From NCBI GenBank assembly GCA_973895155.1, contig OZ316893.1, forward strand, positions 26,288,001-26,352,000: a stretch of 64,000 nt of DNA, given 5' to 3'. The notes below the pieces were generated by a model. That model was given only the letters and a program-made list of their open reading frames with translations, had not been told where the DNA came from and made no database searches. The DNA is from Marsupella aquatica (taxonomy: Eukaryota > Marchantiophyta). Made by a program: the position numbers and the translations under genes. Below, piece after piece: positions 25,296 to 34,007 of the stretch; the stretch's first letter is position 1; every line of letters starts with the position of its first letter.

Positions 25296-25850
25296 ATGAA
25301 GCTAAGGGTGGCTTGGAGGAATGTTGTGCATTATGTACGCACGGATTTGCGGGAAATTGCGTTCCCATCGTCGCTCCCTGATCCACCTTCTTCGAAACCA
25401 AAGCCTAGGAAATTGACTGTCCGAGAGCATCTCCACGTGTGGAAAACAGGAACGAGACTTTACTTTCGAAGCTGGAGAACTGGGACACTCGATGACGATG
25501 ATGAAGGGAAGGATGAAGAATCAATTCAGTCGAAAAAGAACAATCCTGAAGAGCACTCAATTCTGGAGGAGCTTGCCCTAGCTAGTAGAGCAGGATCGGA
25601 GACTCTGCGTCCTGCTTTGCAACGGCTCTATATGACCAGAGCTTCTGCATATCGAGATGCGCTCCGCAGTTTTGTAGAAGGTTATCAAGAGGGCATTGGA
25701 GAAGGTATGAGAGCCTCTAAAGCTCTGAAGAATGATATAGAGAGAGACACTTATTCAGGAGTAGCTAACAGTGATCAATCCAATGTCACTAAGCCAAATG
25801 TAGTGGAGACAAAAAGGGAGCAAGAGAAAGATAGAGGCATGGGATTGTAG
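25296..25850 (+). CDS. Hypothetical protein (184 aa)
   Basis: An uninterrupted frame from ATG to TAG with protein-like composition. The N-terminal ~65 residues are basic and aromatic ('AWRNVVHYVRTDLREIAFPS', 'TGTRLYFRSW'). An acidic linker follows ('DDDDEGKDEE'), then a helical segment with 'ALQRLYMTRASAYRDALRSF' and 'EGYQEGI'. No known domain is recognised. A good donor ('gaag|gtatgag', about 25705) lies inside the frame after EGIGEG, so the true C-terminus may be spliced elsewhere and the last ~45 residues may be intron read-through. The 69-aa ORF lies just upstream. Confidence 0.5.
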   Translation: MKLRVAWRNVVHYVRTDLREIAFPSSLPDPPSSKPKPRKLTVREHLHVWKTGTRLYFRSWRTGTLDDDDEGKDEESIQSKKNNPEEHSILEELALASRAGSETLRPALQRLYMTRASAYRDALRSFVEGYQEGIGEGMRASKALKNDIERDTYSGVANSDQSNVTKPNVVETKREQEKDRGMGL

Positions 25851-27009
25851 GCTAACATTCAGTTTCGCTATAAGGCTGTACAGGGCTTTGAACTATAGCA
25901 GCGAAGTCTGCTGCACTTTGTCCTAGTTGCAATTGCCCCATGTCATCCTGATAAATATGATTGAAATTTCCGTTCTGGCAAGACTCAACCCAAAGTTACA
26001 TCTGTCTGCGTCATGAGCATAAGGATCCATTACCACTGAAGTACTTGAAAGCAAAATCAAGATGAATCGCTTCCTAGGGCAATGAAGCGACTTCTGGACT
26101 CCATGGCCTGTCCTGCTTCCAACATAGGAAAGGGTCTGGCAACTGTTTCTTTGAGAGTAGTCGACAATCAAATGAGAATTCGATGATTTCCTGGTATTGT
26201 GAATCGAGTAGTGGACTTCTTTACCATGGACATGAGATTTGACGTAAAAGGAGTTGATGCAAGATGAGCAAAATCTTGCAGCCCAATCTAGGATTATGTT
26301 TTAGTGTCCTATGAGAAAACATATTCCTGAATTATGTACTGAAAAGAGTTTAGGTCAAGCCTAAATTTGGCGAGAGTCATTGGATGTCTCATTGAGCAAT
26401 GTAAGAATCTCATGAGAATTCATACTTCAGTGAAACAGACAAATAAAGGATACCGTGTCTGTGGTCACTCAAGTACGTTTGTTTCCACTGTCAGGAATTC
26501 GCAATTCCTCAGATATACTAGTACTTTCTGAGATCGAATCTCGGCTTTGGGTTCCTGACTTATGCATATGCCTGTTCACAATGAAAGAACGGGGCTATTC
26601 TTGTGGAAAGGTTTTTGCCAACCTCTTCCATGGTATTTTCTATCTTGGGAGTTCTGATGGCGACTTGTCGTGTTTTGCTAGGTATTCGACTGGTTAGAAT
26701 AAAAGTTTCCTATGACGATGACAAAATAGGGGATAGTACAGAGCTATGTCGCTGACTGATACCAACGATGACTCTTCGTATAAAATAAAGACGTTCTAAA
26801 AAAACCTGATAGGCTTATTGCTTGTGACTGTAAGTTCACCACTGCTCTGCCATTCTGCAGGTTTGGGTAACTTGTAATGAAGGTAGTCAATTTTGATAGC
26901 AAGAATTGTTCAATTCCCCCATCTTAGACTGGGCCGTCTGAATCGCTGTGTATATATTCCCAATTTTTTAGTCCTGGTTGTCATTGTGGTTTGTTTGCAA
27001 TTTGCTGTC

Positions 27010-27174
27010 AAGGGTTTAGTCTAGCAAGGCCGCGACAGGAGAAGACTCGTGGACAGGTTGGGATGATCACGATGGAAACGTCGTTGATACTTTCTTTAGT
27101 GTGGACCACAAGCTTGAACAGAAGAAATCTGATGGATGGGAGGACTGGAATGATGGCCATGTTCAGTGGACCTA
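27010..27174 (+). pseudogene. Trp/Asp-rich exon-like piece, ArfGAP-tail-like
   Basis: A frame on the plus strand reads 'GEDSWTGWDDHDGN' and then 'SDGWEDWNDGHVQWT' before a TAA. The spaced W-x-x-W-D pattern resembles the C-terminal tail of plant ARF GTPase-activating proteins of the AGD6/AGD7 group, which end in a W-T-G-G-F-like sequence. Here the TAA falls right after W-T, and the same frame continues G-G-F beyond it. I found no ArfGAP zinc finger or other exon nearby. It may be an orphan exon, a pseudogene piece, or the last exon of the small gene at 25.3 kb. Confidence 0.25.
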
Positions 27175-27199
27175 AGGGGGGTTCACGGAAAGTGAATGT

Positions 27200-29380
27200 T
27201 TGAGTAATGCCGCTGAATTCCTGACTGGATTTGCAGCTGTCATGATTCGTTGGAGATGAAATTTATATAAAAGGGATGGCAGTGGGCATTCACATTGCTT
27301 TCCAGTGTTCGGTACAGACTATTTTTTCCAGTTTCTCTTCGATAGAGCTTCCGTAGGAGTGATGAAGAATAGATGGAGGAAGATTATAGGACTGTTGCGA
27401 TATATTTGGTGTTGATCTTCACTCATGCAAGAGCCCTCTTCGTTTGTTTACTGAAATGTTCTTAGATCAAAATCTCAGAACATAACTCTATCTCTTGAGA
27501 GTCTGCCATCTTGTCTGGAGTTGTTGGGCGATGAATCTAAGCTATCCAAAATGCTCAGATGGAAAACGTTTGCTTTATGCATTTCCCTGATGACTCCCTA
27601 GCATGATGTGCTTCAGTACCTCTTGTACCTCCTTTTAGAATGAAAATTAGGCACGTTCGACAGGCGTCAAGCCCTCCCCCAAAAGCCCTCCTCTTGAGAT
27701 GATATTTTGGATGGGACTCGGGGGCTCATTTCATATCTGTTTTTGAAGGTGGCCAATGTAAAGACTTCTATGATCAGGAAATTGGGTCCGAACACATATA
27801 AAACAGCCCTCACTCTTATTCCTTGATCTTGTGCAAATCTAACTGTTTAGAATCCGGGATATTCTAACAAGAATTCATTCCTGAGTTGGGAGATTTCTCT
27901 GTTTGGGAGGTCTTTGGCCGGATGCTTGCACTACTAGGGCACCCTTAACAATCTGTTTTGGGGAGGTTTTAAGCAACCCTAATGATGCGGGCTGGGTCAC
28001 AGGTCAAAAATATGTGGGTCCCTGGCACCTCCTGGAGATCTACCTCAGAAAGGACTAAGCCAAATAACATTTCAAAATTCAGGCTGGGAATCCCTATTTT
28101 GGCAATGTCTTCAATTACATGGCTATCAACTACAGATCTTGGGATGGACTATGGGAAATTCATGATGATATCCTGCAAGTCTCACTGGTGCCTCCCAACC
28201 GCCTATGATTTAGAGTCCATTTCAAGGGTAGAAGTTGCACTGCAGGCTCAACTCATGTTGTTTTGCTTTATCACGGACCCACTGCAGGTACCTCTCCACT
28301 GGCCGGTCTTTGGAGTTTTGCTACTCCTTCGGCAGTAATTAAATTTCTTGTTTGGCTCCTTTCTTGGCTGGGCCTGCTTCTCTTCTGGTGCCTGCCTCTC
28401 CGGTTCCTTGGGCTCCATGACCTTTGGTCTTCACAAGTGCCCACCCCCATTTGTGGGCCACCCTGTTGTATGCTGGCTTTTTGAATTTCAATTGATTTTT
28501 TGGAGGGATACCCGAGAATGGCTACTGCCACTGACTTGGGTAGTCAGTGCACTGCATCTGCACCAAAAATAGGACCGTGCATGTCCATTCACACCCTTCA
28601 AGAATTGTCCCTGCCTTTAAAAAAATTGATCAAATTCAAACTTAAAGATGTTGAGTTAACCCTAGGTGTTGTGACCCATGTTAAACTGCAAACCCCTTCG
28701 TTAGGTTTGCCTGAAAGCTGGTTTTGGTCAGGGTCTCAGACTGAATTTTCCTATAGGTTATGACTAAAAAAACTGGGGAGTCTCCCACTGAAATTTCCCA
28801 TGGGTTAAATTATCCATAGGGGATGACTGAAAAAAACTTGGGAAAAACAGGTTTGAGAGGCCCTACTGTACTCCTCCAAGATAGGAGCAAAATCCCACCT
28901 TAAGTTGATAGTGACTCCTGATGCAATAGGTGAAACAACTTTGAAGTACTTTGTCACTAAAGATGTTCTAATTGACAATACTTACACCCTTTCATTTCAT
29001 ATTTATAAGAAAGACACACTTTTGTATATGGATGACAAGTTCAAGAAGGTAACCAGGGGCAAAACCGTGACATTTTTGTGAATACAATAAAACGGTACCA
29101 GTATTGTAAATTCAAATATCTTTAATGGCAATTAATGTGCTTAGAATTTCCCATAGGTGAGATTATCCATAGGGAATGACTGAAAAAAACTTGGGAAGAA
29201 TAGGTTTGAGAGGCTCTACTGTAGTCCTCTATGATAGGAGCAAAATCCCACCTTAAGGGTGATCATGATTCCAGAGGAGGTTGGAGGTATTTGCTTTGAT
29301 CCACCCACAAAATGAAACTTGTTACTTGATCGACCCCCTGAGGTCTATCAACGGTCCAGATCTGAGATCGAAAGGTCCAT
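27200..29380. other. Intergenic region with a dispersed duplicate
   Basis: No gene that I can support. A ~110-bp segment at 28785-28905 ('ccatagg.gatgactgaaaa', 'aggtttgagagg', 'gataggagcaaaatcccacc') recurs at 29148-29265. Just after it, 29310-29390 holds 'tgttacttgatcgaccccct', related to the foldback sequence at 2.6 kb. The open frame at 27982-28338 has no domain. Confidence 0.45.
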
Positions 29381-29790
29381 CAACGATCCAGATTGGGGAA
29401 AAGTATCAGGGGGTTGATTAAGCAAACTTTTTCCAGAAGGGGGACTACTAAAAGCATATCTCTCAGGAGGTTGATGTTTACATCATGGGCTACTACTGAG
29501 TCTTCGTCAAAGTCTGGGTTGATTCGTTGTTTTCTGGTGCAAATGGTTGATGTCTGCATCGACAGAATCAGTACACAATTACAGCAGGGCTTGGAGCAGA
29601 GCTTTAGGTGAGAGAGCGAACCATCTGCTTCAGATGATACAGGTCTGTTGCTTTCCCCACCTTTCTTGAAGGATTCGCTTTGCATGACGAACTTGAGAGA
29701 CAGCTCTTGAGCCATTCGAAAGGAATTCGGGTTGTGTTCTTCACTCGGTGAGGTTTTCAAGTGCCACCGATGGAGAAGATGTAAGGCCAT
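29380..29790 (-). CDS. Open frame of unknown significance (136 aa)
   Basis: The longest frame between the repeats and the DTW gene, divergent from that gene. It contains 'KLCSKPCCNCVLIL', an acidic 'DFDEDSVVAHDVN', and a possible splice donor near its 3' end ('gaaaaa|gtttgc'). Downstream it runs into repeat DNA. No family is recognised. It may be part of a divergent transcript from the shared upstream region or may be non-coding. Confidence 0.2.
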   Translation of the reverse strand: MALHLLHRWHLKTSPSEEHNPNSFRMAQELSLKFVMQSESFKKGGESNRPVSSEADGSLSHLKLCSKPCCNCVLILSMQTSTICTRKQRINPDFDEDSVVAHDVNINLLRDMLLVVPLLEKVCLINPLILFPNLDR

Positions 29791-30349
29791 TTAGGAAGAG
29801 ATAATCATCTATTTCTCTGCAATTGAACCGGAGCGTTCGAGCCCCAGGAGAATGTCAAATTCTGCGGACCAGGACTGCTTCAGTGGTCGGGTTTAGGATT
29901 TGCTCTGAAGTGGTGGCGAATTCCTCGACGGAGCAGCTTCTTTGCGATCAGATCAGAAGCAGCCCAAGCGGCAACAATTTGCTCACTTTGGGCTAGCTCC
30001 AGAGGTTCTCGAGGCCGAGAGCGACTGTGCTTACCCTTGTTGATGGTGGAGCGAAAGGAGCAAGGCAGCTGTGGATAGCTGGAAGAATAGCTCCGGGAAT
30101 GATTGTGGCTCTCGAAGCATGAGAATACGAATGCCCTATACGTTACTTGATTCTGCTGTAAAGGGAATGGAGTGCTTCATCGTTTTATCGTTTCAGGGGC
30201 CTAATTGCCAACTTATCAAGTGCGGAGGCATCTTCTAAATTATTTTCACTTGGTTCTGCCCCTGTGTTCATCGATCTCACCACGTTAAGCTGGTGAAGAT
30301 CTCTTCTGATGGCTGATTGCGTTCCTCCCTCAGCAAATAGGCAATTCTG

Positions 30350-30530
30350 AGCGGTGAACCCTATGCGTCATGATTTTTTACACAGGGTGAGCTTCTGGGT
30401 ACTTAATTGTGTGGGTTTTAGCCCTACCAAGGGTTTCTGATAAGTGAACCCTTGTGTCATAAATTTTCACACAGGCTTATCTTCTGGATGCTGTGTTTTG
30501 TGGGTCTTAGACCTACCAAGGGGGCCTCTT
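30350..30530. repeat. ~90-bp tandem duplication upstream of the DTW gene
   Basis: Two units share 'gtgaaccctatgcgtcat' / 'gtgaacccttgtgtcat', 'cacaggg.gagcttctgg' / 'cacaggcttatcttctgg' and 'ttag.cctaccaaggg'. They lie within the 260 bp upstream of the start codon, so they are probably in the promoter or 5' leader. Confidence 0.7.
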
Positions 30531-30611
30531 CTACTGCCCCCTCTGAATGCTTGTGGATAGGACAGGGCTTTGCACAATCGAATTCTACATGTTCCCCAAA
30601 ATTGTCATGTA

Positions 30612-32021
30612 ATGTATAGCTTCCTGCTGATTGAGCCCTTGACTGCTTGCGAAGGGGTTTTCCCTTGGAAGCCTTCCTTCAGTGGTACAGTTTCGCGCTC
30701 CAAATTGCGTTGGCAGTCTAGCGGTATTCAGCAGCCTTTGAGTCCTACTCATCGATGCCTTCATTTTGTACCGATAAAGAACCGGTTGAGCTTTGGTGCG
30801 ACACAGCAGGGACTGCTGGAGTCGGCCTGTTGTAGAAAATCTAGCCTGGTGAATTGCTCAAAGCTTGTGAGACTGCCACTTCTACATCCATCAAGCATGT
30901 CTCAAGTACCTGTTGCTTTACGGTTCTCCAATTTGGAGGTAACTGACGACTGTGATGACCACGGACAGAGGCTACCGTCATCGCTCAATGCTGTCTGCCG
31001 CTGTGAAGCATCCAACGGAAATCCAGCAGGCTCACTTTATCTCAAAGATGGAGAACAGCGACAGATTAAACCGAAGAAGCGGGAATTCTGCAAGAGATGT
31101 GACAAGCCAGCATCATTGTGTATTTGCCATCATGTTAAAACTGTGGTTGAAAACAAGACATCAATTGTCATCCTGCAACATCCTGAGGAGAAGAGACATC
31201 ACTTGGGGTCTGCGCGAATCGCTCTCCTTGGGTTGCAGAATGTAGAAATCATTAATGTTCCAGAGGTAGATGAGCCTGTTTCATACAGGATACGAGAAAA
31301 GGTTCCAGGTTCCAAAAGATCCCTCACTGGAAGAGGAGGGAAGAAAGCGCAGAAGCTGAAGGAGGAACTCGAGAAGAAGAAATTACTCCCGAAGATTCAG
31401 CCGGCAGCAACATACCCGGCTGAACAGCAGCTGCGGAGTCAACAGTCGCCCAATCTAGCTAATGGGAAAGGTTCTCACCTTGAATCCAGAAGCACTACAA
31501 TTCCTGGTGGAGACCGCCAATTAGCCCAGAGCAGTTCATTTCCCCCCTCGTGGATTAACCTGCAACCAGATGTGGGCCTTTTGTTCCCGAGTGAGAAGGC
31601 GCTCGATCTTTGGCCCGCTGGTTTAGGACTAACAGAGACCTCTGATTCTGCACTCTATTTTGAATCTAAGGTTGGAGATGGAGAACGGCTCCCTAGCAAT
31701 TCACCAAGCCAGTTGATAGTACTGGATGGTACTTGGTCCAAAGCTAAACGGATATATTTCGAGAATCCGTGGTTACATTCGTTGCCTCACTATCGATTGC
31801 CAACTCTCCAAGATAGCAGATATGGACGTCTTCGGCCTGAGCCTAAACCTGGCTTCGTCTCTACCGTGGAAAGCATTGTGTTAGCCCTGCAATTGCTGGA
31901 GCCTGAGACACGGGACCTGGAATCACTTTTATCTGTTTTTGACAGCATGATGGAGGATCAATTGCGTGCCGTGACAGAAAAAAGAAGTAGCAAGGGCGCG
32001 TATCGTGAGAGCAGTTGTTGA
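30612..32021 (+). CDS. DTW-domain tRNA-uridine aminocarboxypropyltransferase family protein
   Basis: An intronless 469-codon gene. The frame opens upstream only through TTG, so 30612 is the first ATG. DTW proteins (bacterial TapT, human DTWD1/DTWD2) transfer the 3-amino-3-carboxypropyl group of S-adenosylmethionine to uridine in tRNA, giving acp3U. Visible motifs: a Cys cluster 'FCKRCDKPASLCIC' (C160, C163, C170, C172), 'LQHPEEKRHHLGSARI' (about 188-203), the signature 'LDGTWSKAKRIY' with D-G-T-W at 372-375, and 'PKPGFVSTVESIVLALQLLE' near the C-terminus. Two oddities: the ~150-residue N-terminal extension is Ser/Arg-rich and Asp/Glu-poor at its start, which could be an organelle transit peptide, and about 145 residues, including a Lys/Glu-rich helix, separate the two domain halves. 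An internal Met at residue 96 is an alternative start. Confidence 0.88.
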   Translation: MYSFLLIEPLTACEGVFPWKPSFSGTVSRSKLRWQSSGIQQPLSPTHRCLHFVPIKNRLSFGATQQGLLESACCRKSSLVNCSKLVRLPLLHPSSMSQVPVALRFSNLEVTDDCDDHGQRLPSSLNAVCRCEASNGNPAGSLYLKDGEQRQIKPKKREFCKRCDKPASLCICHHVKTVVENKTSIVILQHPEEKRHHLGSARIALLGLQNVEIINVPEVDEPVSYRIREKVPGSKRSLTGRGGKKAQKLKEELEKKKLLPKIQPAATYPAEQQLRSQQSPNLANGKGSHLESRSTTIPGGDRQLAQSSSFPPSWINLQPDVGLLFPSEKALDLWPAGLGLTETSDSALYFESKVGDGERLPSNSPSQLIVLDGTWSKAKRIYFENPWLHSLPHYRLPTLQDSRYGRLRPEPKPGFVSTVESIVLALQLLEPETRDLESLLSVFDSMMEDQLRAVTEKRSSKGAYRESSC

Positions 32022-34007
32022 TGCTGACGGAACAAAGGATAGCATACATTGGGGTCATCAGGTTTTTTCTTAGTGTACAGTGCGATGAATACATGTGCCT
32101 TTCTGGCTCGACCACTGAGTCAGCTAAAGCCGGGTGACCAGATGTGATTTCACCCATTGTTTGGAAACCTTCATTTAAACTCAGATTTCCGTCCAAATTC
32201 TTCTCTTTTATTTCTGTTTTCATTTAAGCTGAGCAGCCTGAGACGCTTGGATCTGTTTACAGGTGCGAAATCACTGCAGGTGGTGATCTCCAGTTGACCA
32301 GTCTCAAGATAAGTAGGGTTCGTTTAGGAAAACTGTTAGGAGTAAAGTTACCCTTGACCATGAACCGTCCGCACTGAGGCCCTATCACGTGGGCTCGGAC
32401 CTTGCAAACAAGACTCGGTGCGTGTTGTCAAAAAAGCAATCGTGTATGTATCCTTAGCAAGTTGCGAGCAAAACATGTCCTCTAATTGTCAATCGAGGCT
32501 TAAATTGGGGGACAATCCAAATAGATTGGGACATCATCACACTGAGAACCAGCCACTTGAACTTAATCGAGCGCAATGAAACTCTGTACAGAGATAATTT
32601 TGCTGTAAAAGAACCACAAATGATAAGACTATGTGCAGCACATATGATGAGACAATCTGTAGACTCAAATGACAGTATTATCTATCGAGACCACGTTTCC
32701 CAGCTAAAATTGCGAGACCATCGATAAAGCTTCTGAAGGGTCCTCATGCACATTCTGTATGGCATATTGAGCGCACAATATTTTTGATTTAGGATTTTTA
32801 AAATCAGCACACTCGCTTGATTGAGGTGATCGGAACGCATATGACCTGCTGGTTTTATAAATGTTCATCCTGCTACAAAGCTGTATCGGCACACACTCAT
32901 TACACAGCAGTTAGTGCAAAGCAGGTAGCCGAGCTGGCGAGAGAAATGGATAAAGCAAGATTTTAGGTGTATGAAGAATACTATCACGCTGTGTAGTTCA
33001 GAAAGTTGATCATCAGGGGAAGGACCTGAAACTTGCTTTGTTAACTATGCGTGGACGCTCAGAAAGTGTTGTGGAATTTGAAATTTGAAATTTTCAGAAG
33101 TGGCACACTAGGAAGTCCCTAACTCCCAGAGTTCCCCAATCTGGGTTTGATATTTTCAGAAGTGGCACACTTGGAAGTCCCTAACTCCCAGAGTTCCCCA
33201 ATCTGGCAGAGATTTAGAAAAATACCTCCATAGCTATATTGAATCGAGATTGAACGTCTGCTACAACGTCATGCGTGCTCAATGGTTTCTGCACACCCAT
33301 CATTGTAGGGAGATATTCTCAGCTTTGTAATACCCGTGTGAGTCACAGCTTCTTTCAAGGTTTTCATGGTAAGAAAGACGTGAACTGGCGATTTTGTTTT
33401 TCGATAAGGAACCACAACAATTCTAGTATTTCGAGCATCTTGAGCTAGTGGCGGACGGGAACGCCACCACGATTTGGAGAGGTTCCCTTCCTACAGTAGG
33501 GAGGAGGAAAATCGGTCACTTCACAAGTTATTGGGAGCAGGAGTGGCTCATGGAGACTACAGTTACAGCTGGAATGCATTCTCTCAGGGTAGACGTGGCA
33601 CCCTTTCTCGGGCCCTTGGAATACCTTTCGTTCTATTCCACTGGGAGCTTCGATAAGTTGTTCTCCATACCTGTCACAAAAAGAAATTCCTTTCTGTCGA
33701 GAAGATTCAAAATATCGACTATGACAATTTGATTTTCTCTACCGTGAATTGCGGGACGGCGGTGAGGATTGTTTCTGGAAGGCAAGAGTGCCTTGTCATC
33801 CATCATACTTACGTTGGCGACTAATCACTGATGTCCCTTATTGTTTGCAAGTACTATTGATCTAGTAATGGCATCGGCATGCCCGCACCACAGGGATCTG
33901 CATCCGATCCATCCAACAATTCATAAATGATTAAGTAATTTTAGCTCACAAGACTAGCGTCAAGAATTCAGCTCCAAATGAGGAAGCACAAAAAAGCCAT
34001 ACCCAGC
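32022..34007. other. Intergenic region
   Basis: Between the DTW gene and the 3' end of CEP44. It includes a 62-bp tandem duplication at 33091-33207 ('ttttcagaagtggcacacta' then 'ggaagtccctaactcccaga'). The open frame at 33448-33732 has no recognisable domain. No further gene is supported. Confidence 0.45.
33091..33207. repeat. 62-bp tandem duplication
   Basis: The unit starting 'ttttcagaagtggcacac' at 33091 is repeated from 33153 with one or two substitutions. It is a recent local duplication. Confidence 0.9.
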
